A stretch of 36,913 nucleotides of DNA from Coleofasciculaceae cyanobacterium SM2_1_6 (lineage in GTDB: Bacteria > Cyanobacteriota > Cyanobacteriia > Cyanobacteriales > JAAUUE01), in assembly GCA_012031635.1 (NCBI GenBank), contig JAAUUE010000004.1, positions 1-36,913 of the forward strand. The letters are read 5' to 3'. Position 1 is the stretch's first letter. Each line of letters starts with the position of its first letter. A program made the position numbers and the translations under genes. A model generated the notes under the pieces. The model made no database searches. It saw only the letters and a list, made by a program, of their open reading frames with translations, and was not told the origin of the DNA. This document shows, in pieces, positions 17,988 through 27,498 of the stretch.

Positions 17988-18381
17988 TGGAAATTGCTTG
18001 GACTGGGCAGGTGGGAATACATTGCTCGCAGACGATGCAGCGCGATCGAGTGAAGGTTAGCTGAAAACTTTGGGGGTTGAGGGTCAGGGCTTGGGTAGGG
18101 CAGACCCCAGTGCATAAGCCACAATCCACACAGCTATTTTCATCAATGAGGATTTCTCGACTCTGGAGGGAAACTTGGATTTCCTGCGATCGCATCCACT
18201 CGATCGCCGCCTCTAGCTGGTCAATATCTCCTGCCAACTCCACCACTACTTTCCCAATCTGGTTGGGAGCCACCTGCGCCCGGATAATATTGGCGGCGAC
18301 GTTAAAATCCCGTGCCAATCGATAGGTGACAGGCATTTGGATCGCTCGCTTCGGGAAGGTCAGGGTTACACGTTTTTTCAT
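17977..18381 (-). CDS. NIL domain-containing 4Fe-4S ferredoxin-like protein
   Basis: N-terminal NIL-like region; CVDCGLCTGVCPTQAL and CIVCEQCIPTCPVQAI clusters. Confidence 0.9.
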   Translation of the reverse strand: MKKRVTLTFPKRAIQMPVTYRLARDFNVAANIIRAQVAPNQIGKVVVELAGDIDQLEAAIEWMRSQEIQVSLQSREILIDENSCVDCGLCTGVCPTQALTLNPQSFQLTFTRSRCIVCEQCIPTCPVQAISTNL

Positions 18382-18458
18382 GGGTCTTTGCTATGATCCT
18401 TACAGTTTGCATTCCATTTATAAACTTCATCTATAAATTTCTTGAATTAAATTTCCCC

Positions 18459-19097
18459 ATGACTAACGATACTCCTAACCCTACCACCCCGACCCCAGTT
18501 CCTAACACGAATCTTGCTCCCAAGCTGGGGACTAATTTTAATCCCCAAAAAATAACTAATATCCTCATTGCGCTGGCAGCGATCGTCCTCACGGTTAGTC
18601 TATTTTTCGCCCTGCGGACTCCTAACAATACCTCTAGCCTTGCAGCTCAAGCTGAAGCTGCCACGCCTCTAGAAGTCGCTCTTACCAATGGCAAACCAAC
18701 CCTCATGGAATTTTATGCAGACTGGTGTACTTCCTGTCAGGCGATGGCGGGGGATTTGGCGGAGCTAAAAGAAGAGTATCAGGAGCAGATGAATTTTGTC
18801 ATGCTCAATGTCGATAACGGGAAATGGCTGCCGGAGATGGTGACTTATAAAGTGGATGGGATTCCCTTGTTTGTGTTCTTAGATCAGGCGGGACAAGCGA
18901 TCGCCCAGAGTTTAGGAGAACAACCTCGATCGATCCTCACGGCTCAGCTAGAAGCCCTCATTGCTGCCCAGCCCCTGCCGGAGAGTCAACCTGTAGGCAA
19001 AGTTTCAGAACTGGAAACTGCCCTAGAAACCACTCCAGTGGCTCAACCCCAAGCTAAACCTCAAAAAGTCATAGATCCCCGCACCCACGGTAGTTAG
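18459..19097 (+). CDS. Membrane-anchored thioredoxin-like protein (TxlA/HCF164-like)
   Basis: TM ILIALAAIVLTVSLFFAL; LMEFYADWCTSCQAMAGDL; IPLFVFLDQAGQ. ATG at 18459 preferred over the longer ORF. Confidence 0.85.
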   Translation: MTNDTPNPTTPTPVPNTNLAPKLGTNFNPQKITNILIALAAIVLTVSLFFALRTPNNTSSLAAQAEAATPLEVALTNGKPTLMEFYADWCTSCQAMAGDLAELKEEYQEQMNFVMLNVDNGKWLPEMVTYKVDGIPLFVFLDQAGQAIAQSLGEQPRSILTAQLEALIAAQPLPESQPVGKVSELETALETTPVAQPQAKPQKVIDPRTHGS

Positions 19098-19155
19098 TTT
19101 AGATTCTCTAAAGTTTGGATATGAGAGATTTCTGCCAGATTTCTGCCAGTAAAGA

Positions 19156-19824
19156 CTAGCTGGTAAATCCCGGAAAAGACTGGACTACTCGCCCAAATCC
19201 CCGGAGACGCTGATAGATCGATCGACCAATATTGTCTCCCGTATCTTGGAGGAGATCTACGGCAATCCCATTCCGCCCCTTACTCTTCCCCGAACTGTGA
19301 ATATATTGATCCTGTCCTAAATACAAACCTACATGGTCAATTTTGCTTTCTGTACCAAAAAATACGAGATCACCGGGTTTAATTTCTTCTGGGGCAACCT
19401 GCTGGGTAAAATCATGCTGCTGGTAAGCATCCCGCGGCAGCCAAATCCCCTCCTCGGCAAAAGCTGCCTGCATCAATCCCGAACAGTCGTAGTTAGGAGC
19501 CACAGTGCCGCCCCAAAGATAGGAATTGGGATGAGATTTGGCTCGATGGGTGAATTCAATTATTTGAGGCAGGCGGGCTTGGATTTCTGAGAAGTCTGGA
19601 TCAGGAGCTTGATAGGGTTCTGTGGCTGGCTCTAGGTGTAGGTCATCCGATCGCAACCACCCAGAATAACCATCCTCACAGCATCGCACTTCCAGTGCAA
19701 TATCATCTTGTTGCTGGGAAATAATTTGCAGATAGCGTCCTGCGGCTGCTTGGGTTGCTAGATTTTTACAGGCTGGGGAGTCATAGATGTTGAGATTAAT
19801 CCTTGCCCGGTACTGAGATTGCAT
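19156..19824 (-). CDS. SH3b plus NlpC/P60 (C40) peptidase
   Basis: YLWGGTVAPNYDCSGLMQAAF catalytic Cys, KIDHVGLYLGQDQYIHSSG catalytic His. Confidence 0.9.
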   Translation of the reverse strand: MQSQYRARINLNIYDSPACKNLATQAAAGRYLQIISQQQDDIALEVRCCEDGYSGWLRSDDLHLEPATEPYQAPDPDFSEIQARLPQIIEFTHRAKSHPNSYLWGGTVAPNYDCSGLMQAAFAEEGIWLPRDAYQQHDFTQQVAPEEIKPGDLVFFGTESKIDHVGLYLGQDQYIHSSGKSKGRNGIAVDLLQDTGDNIGRSIYQRLRGFGRVVQSFPGFTS

Positions 19825-20152
19825 AAATTAGGTTTTAATTAGGTTCTAAAAATAAGCTATAAAAATTCCCTGAAGCCCAAGGAAAGCTCTGATGAAGCTA
19901 ACCCAGTTTAGCCAGTATTGGCAGATTCCGCCAATTTTCGTGATTTTGTTGTAGTCATAGAGATTTCATTTTTTCCGGAGATTCACAGAAATTTAATAAT
20001 TCCTGAGAGCATAAATAGTGGCACAAATTTCCAATTTCCCCTATGATGGTTGCATAATGTAAAGAAAGGTAAATTTTGTTCATAATTTGCCCAGCTAAGA
20101 CTTAGCCCTCATATCCAAACATTTTTTATTCACCTATTGGAGAATCTTCACC

Positions 20153-21208
20153 ATGACTATCGCAGTCGGACGCGCCTCAGAAAGAGGCTGGTTTGATATC
20201 CTCGATGACTGGCTGAAACGCGATCGCTTCGTGTTCGTCGGTTGGAGCGGTATCCTCCTATTTCCCTGTGCCTACCTAGCCCTCGGCGGCTGGCTCACCG
20301 GCACCACCTTTGCCACTAGCTGGTACACCCACGGTTTAGCCTCTAGCTACCTCGAAGGCTGTAACTTCCTCACCGTCGCCGTCAGCACCCCCGCCAACAG
20401 CATGGGACACTCCCTGTTGTTCCTCTGGGGTCCCGAAGCTAACTGGGACTTTGCTCGCTGGATTCAACTCGGTGGACTCTGGGCTTTTGTAGCTCTCCAC
20501 GGAGCCTTTGGCTTGATTGGCTTCATGCTCCGTCAGTTTGAGATCGCCAGACTAATCAGCATCCGTCCCTACAACGCTCTTGCCTTCAGTGGCCCGATCG
20601 CTGTATTTGTCAGCGTCTTTCTCATGTACCCCCTCGGACAATCTAGCTGGTTCTTTGCGCCTAGCTTTGGAGTCGCAGCTATCTTTAGATTCTTACTCTT
20701 CTTCCAAGGATTCCACAACTGGACTCTCAACCCCTTCCACATGATGGGCGTAGCCGGAATTCTGGGCGGAGCGTTACTCTGCGCTATCCACGGAGCCACC
20801 GTAGAAAATACCCTATTCCAAGATGGAGACAAGGCAAACACCTTTGGTGCGTTCAACCCCACCCAAGCAGAAGAAACCTACTCCATGGTGACAGCCAACC
20901 GTTACTGGTCACAAATCTTTGGGATTGCCTTCTCCAACAAGCGTTGGTTGCACTTCTTCATGTTGTTTGTGCCTGTAACTGGGCTATGGATGAGCAGTGT
21001 CGGAATCGTTGGTTTAGCCCTAAACCTGAGAGCTTATGACTTTGTTTCTCAGGAAATCCGGGCGGCGGAAGACCCAGAGTTTGAGACTTTCTACACCAAG
21101 AATATTCTGTTGAATGAAGGGATTCGGGCGTGGATGGCTCCCCAGGATCAACCCCACGAAAACTTTGAGTTTCCTGAAGAAGTTCTACCCCGTGGTAATG
21201 CTCTCTAA
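20153..21208 (+). CDS. psbD: Photosystem II D2 protein, stand-alone copy
   Basis: [47 protein letters not shown]...; full length; no psbC overlapping or following. Confidence 0.98.
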   Translation: MTIAVGRASERGWFDILDDWLKRDRFVFVGWSGILLFPCAYLALGGWLTGTTFATSWYTHGLASSYLEGCNFLTVAVSTPANSMGHSLLFLWGPEANWDFARWIQLGGLWAFVALHGAFGLIGFMLRQFEIARLISIRPYNALAFSGPIAVFVSVFLMYPLGQSSWFFAPSFGVAAIFRFLLFFQGFHNWTLNPFHMMGVAGILGGALLCAIHGATVENTLFQDGDKANTFGAFNPTQAEETYSMVTANRYWSQIFGIAFSNKRWLHFFMLFVPVTGLWMSSVGIVGLALNLRAYDFVSQEIRAAEDPEFETFYTKNILLNEGIRAWMAPQDQPHENFEFPEEVLPRGNAL

Positions 21209-21421
21209 GTTTATTAGCTTCAATTCTAGACTTCTCATAAATTTAGAAAACTTGGAATTGAATTAATATTTTTAATTAGGCTCTAGCTCTGCTGGGGTCT
21301 TTTTTTTGTAAATGTTACAAATGATGCCAATATGCTTGTTATTAGGTAAGCTACCTTCTATGATTAAGTTATTGAGATTTTATTTCAATAAGAGCTTAAT
21401 TGATCAAATGGAGTAAAAACC

Positions 21422-22210
21422 ATGATTCAAACTCAAACTCAACTGAATTTCAAAACCGCTCCGGGTCATCAGGTGTTGGCAGCAGCAGGGAAAAAAGCTC
21501 TACGTCCGGGTGGCTATAGGGCTACAGAGCAGATCTTTGAATGGGCAAATTTTCAACCCGGTGAAACGGTACTAGAGCTTGCAGCTAGCTTTGGTTATAG
21601 TGCGATCGCCCTAGCTCAGCGTTATCAGGTACGAGTTGTTGGGGTAGAGAAAAATCCCGATAGTGTTGCGCGTGCTCAAGCTAATGTGGCGGCGGCTGGA
21701 CTAACCCAACAGGTACAAATCATCCAAGGTGACATTTTTCACCTAGAAAAGATATCAGAAAAATTTGATTATGTTTTGGCTGAAGCTATTTTGACTATGC
21801 AGTCTGATGTGGGCAAAACTAAGATTTTGGCAGGAATTTATGATCGCCTTAGATCAGGTGGTCAATTCCTCAGCCACGAACTACGAGTTGAAAACCCCAA
21901 AGCAGAAATCATTTGCCGAGAGTTATCTACAACAATTCGTGTCAATGCAGTCCCCTTGTCTAAAGATGGCTGGGTATCTCTTGTTGAAAAAGCAAGACTT
22001 AAGGTCGAAAATTATCAAGTTGGCTCTATGGCTCTACTTAATCCTAGTCGCATTGCCCAAGAAGAAGGTTTGCCAACCCTAATAACTATCGGTTGGAATA
22101 TGCTTACTCAGCCAGAATTACGGCGGCGTATCCTTGCTATGCGAGAAACTTTTGTCCGCTACAGTAGTGATCTTGGCTATGTTGTGTTGACTGCTAGAAA
22201 AGAAACATAA
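21422..22210 (+). CDS. SAM-dependent methyltransferase
   Basis: VLELAASFGYSAIALAQRYQVRVVGVEKNPDSVARAQANV. Confidence 0.85.
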   Translation: MIQTQTQLNFKTAPGHQVLAAAGKKALRPGGYRATEQIFEWANFQPGETVLELAASFGYSAIALAQRYQVRVVGVEKNPDSVARAQANVAAAGLTQQVQIIQGDIFHLEKISEKFDYVLAEAILTMQSDVGKTKILAGIYDRLRSGGQFLSHELRVENPKAEIICRELSTTIRVNAVPLSKDGWVSLVEKARLKVENYQVGSMALLNPSRIAQEEGLPTLITIGWNMLTQPELRRRILAMRETFVRYSSDLGYVVLTARKET

Positions 22211-22214
22211 AACC

Positions 22215-22550
22215 ATGACTACCTCTCTTATTTCCACAAAAGAACCGTTTTTACAACTAAAAGATCATCTTACTTACCCAGAATCCGGGGTGCTGAGTAA
22301 AGTGATTTGGAAAAGTGAATTTTGCCAGTATAGTCTATTTTGTCTTGCTGCAAATACCGAGATTTCAGAACATACCTCAACTCGCCATGCTACGGTACAG
22401 GTGTTGGAAGGCATTGGTTTGCTCACCCTTAACGGTGAGGAGATTGCGCTGAAGCCCGGCGTATTAATTTTTATGGAAGCTAATGCTCCCCATGCTCTAG
22501 CAGCAACTTCTAATTTGGCTTTTGTCCTGACATTATCAAGTGCGAGTTAA
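22215..22550 (+). CDS. Cupin-domain protein, likely co-transcribed with the methyltransferase
   Basis: ISEHTSTRHATVQVLEGIGLLTLNGEEIALKPGVLIFMEANAPHAL. Confidence 0.8.
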   Translation: MTTSLISTKEPFLQLKDHLTYPESGVLSKVIWKSEFCQYSLFCLAANTEISEHTSTRHATVQVLEGIGLLTLNGEEIALKPGVLIFMEANAPHALAATSNLAFVLTLSSAS

Positions 22551-22660
22551 TTACTCTATGGCTGTCTTCACAAATTAGAGACCTAGTAATCCTATTAGAG
22601 TGACGAGAAAAATTCTTGCACTTCATTGTGGTCTACTCATCACCCTTTAAAGGAACCGTT

Positions 22661-22842
22661 GGGCGATCGTGCGTTTGCGGTTTGGGGTATATTTGGGATT
22701 GGTGGATAGGACAGATTCACTATAGATTAAAAATTGGTTACGTCCGTTATTTTTGGCGAGGTAGAGGACTTGATCGGCTTGGGAGAGAAGATGATCGGGA
22801 GAGGTGTCGATCGATGGCACAAGGCTAGTAATCCCGGAACTC
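22661..22842 (-). pseudogene. Truncated 3' fragment of a GGDEF diguanylate-cyclase gene, paralogous to 24110..26866
   Basis: Minus strand reads GITSLVPSIDTSPDHLLSQADQVLYLAKNNGRNQFLIYSESVLSTNPKYTPNRKRTIAQRFL* against GITSLVPSIDTTPEQLLSQADQALYFAKNNGRNQFLIYSESVLPTNPKYAQNRKRTIA* in the intact gene. Confidence 0.9.
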
Positions 22843-22896
22843 CAGTAATTTTTTCCCCTCCAAATCCAGTAATTTCTCCATAAAGCGAGGATACAA

Positions 22897-23595
22897 ATGT
22901 CACTTTTTATGCAAAGACCGGAAGAGACTTCACTGCCAGAAGTTAGAGGAGTTGACAGTTATGACACTAATCTGAGAATCATCCTTGTTAAATCCTCAGT
23001 TGAGTCAGTCGCTCAAGCTTTTGTCTCGGTGAAAGGTATGAATGTTTGGGAAAGCAATGTACATGAACGTGAAATTGAGATTAGAAGAAACAGTACCTTT
23101 GTTCTTCAATTAAAAGGACACGCTTGGAGCTTAATATATTTACCTTACTCCTCGGCAGAGGCGATTGATCCCACTAGAATTAGCACCGAAGAAATAGAGA
23201 AAATAATGTATGCTCCCTTAGAACCACAGTTTGATTTATTAGAAGCAGATGCTCTAAGGATTTCAGCACTATTACACACTTTTGTTATCTTCTATTCAGC
23301 AAGCGATACGTTGGGACTCACTGAATATCAAATTTACAAGGATGGTGAATTAGAAGAAAAATTCTACTTTCAAGCAGGATCATCAGTTGAATTTCAGTCT
23401 AGGTCCAGGCAAATTGAAACTAGAAGCATAAGGAGTGTATTCAGGTTTGTTGATGAAACTATCCGTGAGCAAGATGCTTTTATTCCCTCCCTTGACACTA
23501 GGGGAAATTTCAATGTTGGGACAAGGCTCTTCTTACAAGTAGGTGGATTAGCATCTGATGAAATTGAGCAAGTAGATTACATAGCACGACAATAA
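22897..23595 (+). CDS. Hypothetical protein (232 aa)
   Basis: Long ORF, 10 bp upstream of a TPR ORF; no recognised domain. Confidence 0.6.
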   Translation: MSLFMQRPEETSLPEVRGVDSYDTNLRIILVKSSVESVAQAFVSVKGMNVWESNVHEREIEIRRNSTFVLQLKGHAWSLIYLPYSSAEAIDPTRISTEEIEKIMYAPLEPQFDLLEADALRISALLHTFVIFYSASDTLGLTEYQIYKDGELEEKFYFQAGSSVEFQSRSRQIETRSIRSVFRFVDETIREQDAFIPSLDTRGNFNVGTRLFLQVGGLASDEIEQVDYIARQ

Positions 23596-23605
23596 AGGAG
23601 GCAAT

Positions 23606-24106
23606 ATGAAGTCAAGATTAGTATTTTTATCGTTAGTAATTACTCTAAGTTCCGCCTCTGCTATTTTCTATGCTGTGGCTAAAGCGCAAGAACGACCGGG
23701 TTGTTTTATGGTTAGTCCGTCTGGGCAGGTGAGTGATTTAGGAGAGTTATGTAATTCAACGACTAGAGAGCGTGAAGCTATGCAAAATAGAGATGAAGCC
23801 ATGCAAAATAGATATCAAGAAGTTTTTCAGAACGCCCGTAAGTTGGCTAAAGCGGGGCAGTATCAGGCAGCAATTAACGAGTATAGCCGAGCTATTGAAC
23901 TTAATCCGGAAATGGTAGAGGCTTACTCTTTTCGCAGTGCTGCATTTGCCATGATCCCCGGACAAGAGCAGAGAGGAATTGAGGATGCCCATAAAGCGGC
24001 AGAGATATTAAGAGCAAGAGGAGATGAGGAGAGAGCCACATGGATGGACAGACAGGCTGAATCTGTTCAAGGAGTGATTGAAGAGCGGAGGATGGGTCTT
24101 GAGTGA
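23606..24106 (+). CDS. TPR-repeat protein with N-terminal signal/TM segment
   Basis: RBS aaggaggcaatATG; LVFLSLVITLSSASAIFYAVA; ARKLAKAGQYQAAINEYSRAIELNPEMVEAYSFRSAAF. Confidence 0.75.
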   Translation: MKSRLVFLSLVITLSSASAIFYAVAKAQERPGCFMVSPSGQVSDLGELCNSTTREREAMQNRDEAMQNRYQEVFQNARKLAKAGQYQAAINEYSRAIELNPEMVEAYSFRSAAFAMIPGQEQRGIEDAHKAAEILRARGDEERATWMDRQAESVQGVIEERRMGLE

Positions 24107-24109
24107 ACG

Positions 24110-26866
24110 TTAGGCGATCGTGCGTTTGCGGTTTTGGGCATATTTGGGGTTGGTGGGGAGGACAGATTCACTGTAGATTAAAAATTGGTTACGTCCGTTA
24201 TTTTTGGCAAAGTAGAGGGCTTGGTCGGCTTGGGAGAGGAGTTGTTCGGGGGTGGTGTCGATCGAGGGGACGAGGCTCGTAATTCCGGCACTCACGGTGA
24301 GGTAGGGGCTGATACTAGATTTGGGATGGAGAATTTCTAAATCCGTCACATTTTGCGAAATTTGCTTAGCGATCTGAGTAGCCCCTGAGGTATCTGTATT
24401 TGGCAGCAAGATCACAAACTCTTCGCCCCCGTAACGGGCGAGGGTATCGGCGGGGCGTTTGGTAGCTTTGGCGATCGCCTGAGCCACCCGCCGCAAACAA
24501 TCATCCCCAGCTTGATGACCATAGTGGTCGTTATAGCCCTTGAACCAATCAATATCCACAATAATCAAGGATAGGGGCTGTTGCTCTCGCTTCATCCGTT
24601 GCCACTCTTGGTGGAGAATTTCATCAAAATACCGCCGATTGGCAATCTGGGTCAATCCGTCGGTGGCAGCAAGCTGTTGCAGTTTTTTGTTAGCATCCTG
24701 GAGTTGTAGGTAGAGTTCCGATTGTTGGATGGCGATCGCCAGCTGATCGGCAATTTGCAGCATGAAATCAATCTCTTCCTCCTGCCAATCGTAGACGTAG
24801 GCTCCCATAACTAGAGCCAAAGCACCCCAAACTTCATCACTAAAATGCAGGGGAACTAATAAACAGGCTTCATTGTCCATTAGGTCTCTTTGTTCGAGGG
24901 CGGGTACTAGATTACGATTTTTGACTATTTGCAATTCTTTGAGATGCGCAGTCACAGTATTGTCCCGATCGCTAATTTCGGTTCCTAAGCCCACGGGGGC
25001 ATCTAGATCGCTCCGGTATTCAGAAACATTGATCCAGACTTTTTGCGCCGGAAAATATTGCCAAATTTCTACCCGTTGGCTCTGGAGTTGGTTACCGATT
25101 TCCCACACGGCAGTAGAGAAGATCATTTTGAGGTCGAGAGTCCGCCGGATAGCCTTACTGACCCGGTTGAGAGTTCTTTCTCTGACGGTTTGGAGTTTTG
25201 CCTGTTGGTACAACTGTCCCTGCCAGAGGGCAATCCCGACTTGGGTGGCCAGTTGTTTGAGGAGATTGATCTCCGAGTTTTGCCACTGCCGGGTTGCTTG
25301 GCATTGATGCACAATCAGTAGCCCCCAAAGATTACTAAGATTAGATTTTAGGTTGGTTTGATGAGGGTCAGTAGAGGGCGGGGAATTGTGGTGAAAATTA
25401 GTCTCAGAATCTCCCTGGGCGGGTTGAGGATGATCTTCATGGAGATGGTCATGGTGATAATGCTCTTGGTGACAATTATCTCGATAGTTTAGGTAATCTG
25501 GGTGCTCTGGAGCCTGATCAGGGGGAAAGTCAAGGGAAATATAGTAGGGACTGCGGGACTGACGATCGGGATAGGGCTGGAGAATGGGGACTACCAACTT
25601 AGATTTAACTTGGAAAAACTCTAATAACTGCCTACTTTGATCAGAAATGTTGGCTCGATCGACATCATTGATCACTAGGACTTCCCCTTGGCGGTGTTTG
25701 TAAAGATAGTTTGCCACATTTAAGAGGGAATCCGTGACCATAAAGCCCTGCATGGACGGGATTTCCTCCCTTGCCAGAGCCTGCGCCACCACACTCCCCT
25801 GCCCCGGACTGAGACAGTGAATAATCAATACTCGATCGGATTCTAAAAGTTGCTGCACTTCCACCACCGTCGTCTCAATAATTTCCTGTACATCCAAGGA
25901 TTGACGAATGCGCTGGGCAATCATGGCAATCAGCCGCTCTCGTTGCGCTTGTTGTAACAAAGATTCCTGCATTTTCTTCACTAAAGTAATGTCTGCTGCC
26001 ACCCCCATATTCCCCACCACCCGACCTTCGGCATCATGGAGAGGAGCCGTAGATAGGCTAATGTCCACAACGGAGCCGTCTTGACGATAGTAACGAGTTT
26101 CTATATCTTCAAGGTAGCTTTCTTGGGGCATACCTCCTAAAAGTTGGAATAATTGTGAAAATTGATCTGGCTGATCGGGCGAATTGGGGGGAGAATTTCC
26201 CAAAACTTCGGCTTCTCCCCAGCCAAACATTTTTTCTGCCGATTGATTCCAGAGTTTAACTTTCCCTTGATGATCTAGGGCAATAATGGCAAGGGGTGAA
26301 GACTGGACGATCGCTTGGAGAGTATCTTTTAGCTCCCGGAGTCGTTCTTCGGAGTGTTTGCGATCATTAATATCCGTCACCATCCCCAAAGCGCCGATGT
26401 ATTCCCCAAAGCGATCGTACACCCCATGCCCAGAAATAGTCACCCAGATAGAGGATCCATTACGATGTTGGAGCTTAATTTCGTACTGCTCTGCCACGTC
26501 TTTTTGATGATTGCGGAGATGTTGAATAAAGTTCGCTCGATCTACTTTTTCCACAAAATACCAAGCTGGTTTCCCCTGCATTTCTTCCGCAGTATATCCC
26601 AACAAATCTGTCATTTGCTGGTTCACAAAAGCCGTTTCTCCCGATCGATTTAATACCCAAATTCCCTCTAAACTTGCCCGAATTAGAGAATTAAACCATT
26701 GATAAGATTCTTGGAGAGCTAGTTCTACTTGTTTGATTTCAGTGATTTCTGTTTCTACGGCGTAAACTACTTCCTGATGGCAATGGAGACAATACCAATA
26801 GGGGAGACTATGGCGGACGTGACAGAGGAGAGGATAGCCACAATTGGGACATATATGGGCGTTCAT
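24110..26866 (-). CDS. Multi-sensor diguanylate cyclase: N-terminal zinc ribbon, PAS-PAS, GAF-GAF, GGDEF
   Basis: CPNCGYPL...YCLHCHQ; SLEGIWVLNRSGETAFVN PAS; GAF regions; RYGGEEFVILLPNTDTSGA. Confidence 0.9.
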   Translation of the reverse strand: MNAHICPNCGYPLLCHVRHSLPYWYCLHCHQEVVYAVETEITEIKQVELALQESYQWFNSLIRASLEGIWVLNRSGETAFVNQQMTDLLGYTAEEMQGKPAWYFVEKVDRANFIQHLRNHQKDVAEQYEIKLQHRNGSSIWVTISGHGVYDRFGEYIGALGMVTDINDRKHSEERLRELKDTLQAIVQSSPLAIIALDHQGKVKLWNQSAEKMFGWGEAEVLGNSPPNSPDQPDQFSQLFQLLGGMPQESYLEDIETRYYRQDGSVVDISLSTAPLHDAEGRVVGNMGVAADITLVKKMQESLLQQAQRERLIAMIAQRIRQSLDVQEIIETTVVEVQQLLESDRVLIIHCLSPGQGSVVAQALAREEIPSMQGFMVTDSLLNVANYLYKHRQGEVLVINDVDRANISDQSRQLLEFFQVKSKLVVPILQPYPDRQSRSPYYISLDFPPDQAPEHPDYLNYRDNCHQEHYHHDHLHEDHPQPAQGDSETNFHHNSPPSTDPHQTNLKSNLSNLWGLLIVHQCQATRQWQNSEINLLKQLATQVGIALWQGQLYQQAKLQTVRERTLNRVSKAIRRTLDLKMIFSTAVWEIGNQLQSQRVEIWQYFPAQKVWINVSEYRSDLDAPVGLGTEISDRDNTVTAHLKELQIVKNRNLVPALEQRDLMDNEACLLVPLHFSDEVWGALALVMGAYVYDWQEEEIDFMLQIADQLAIAIQQSELYLQLQDANKKLQQLAATDGLTQIANRRYFDEILHQEWQRMKREQQPLSLIIVDIDWFKGYNDHYGHQAGDDCLRRVAQAIAKATKRPADTLARYGGEEFVILLPNTDTSGATQIAKQISQNVTDLEILHPKSSISPYLTVSAGITSLVPSIDTTPEQLLSQADQALYFAKNNGRNQFLIYSESVLPTNPKYAQNRKRTIA

Positions 26867-27009
26867 AATCTTGAAGGACTCCTATTTGGCAAAGGGATAA
26901 AAACCAAACTCTAGAGTAGGTGCAGGGCAGGAAAGCGATCGGGTAAGAAAATCAAAAAGAATAATGCAAGAAATTGCTAATTAGCTAACTACTCGGAGAA
27001 TTTAGTATC

Positions 27010-27110
27010 TAGTTATAGTTGTTGCCATAAAAGTTAGGACGAATTCGGCTGCGACTTCGCTCAGCCAATGTATCTGGTCTTGTCCTAATTAATCTGTCTA
27101 GCACTATAAT
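27010..27110 (-). repeat. MITE-like element copy 1 (about 95-100 bp), inverted relative to the copy at 32439
   Basis: agttgttgccataaaagttaggacgaattcggctgcgacttcgctcagcc...aattaatctgtctagcactata; near-identical to the reverse complement of 32440-32533. Confidence 0.85.
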
Positions 27111-27288
27111 AGCTAAGATCAGCCCTTAAACTTAATTCTGATGTTGGCTTGTCTAGTCAGCAAGATTTAATTTTTATTCAGGCAATTTTTTACCTAATAA
27201 TCTTTAGCCTATAGTTAATGATTTTTCTGGGATATTACGTAGCTAACTTGGAAAACAACTTGATTTGAGAAACTCAATTGAAATATTC

Positions 27289-27377
27289 ATCAAAATATTT
27301 ATCAAAATATTTATCAAAATATTTATCAAAATATTTATCAAAATATTTATCAAAATATTTATCAAAATATTTATCAA
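27289..27377. repeat. 12-bp tandem repeat ATCAAAATATTT, 7 perfect copies plus partial
   Basis: Direct reading; units at 27289, 27301, 27313, 27325, 27337, 27349, 27361. Confidence 0.97.
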
Positions 27378-27498
27378 GTCATTTTTGCCTAATTGTAAAG
27401 AGTCCGGTTATTTCTCTGACTACAAATTAACCCTGATTACATCTTAATTTAGTTAATCTTATCTCAAAGAACTTGCTCAATCTAAATTAACGTTTGCC

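Noticed and set aside
22616-22828. 70-aa plus-strand ORF
   Set aside because: It lies antisense to the truncated GGDEF fragment, which has clear protein similarity on the minus strand.
24873-25321. Plus-strand ORFs inside the GGDEF gene (24873..25307, 25043..25321)
   Set aside because: Antisense shadow ORFs of a well-supported minus-strand multidomain protein.
27265-27447. 60-aa ORF with (IKIF)n
   Set aside because: Translation of the 12-bp satellite in a stop-free frame; no RBS or conserved sequence.
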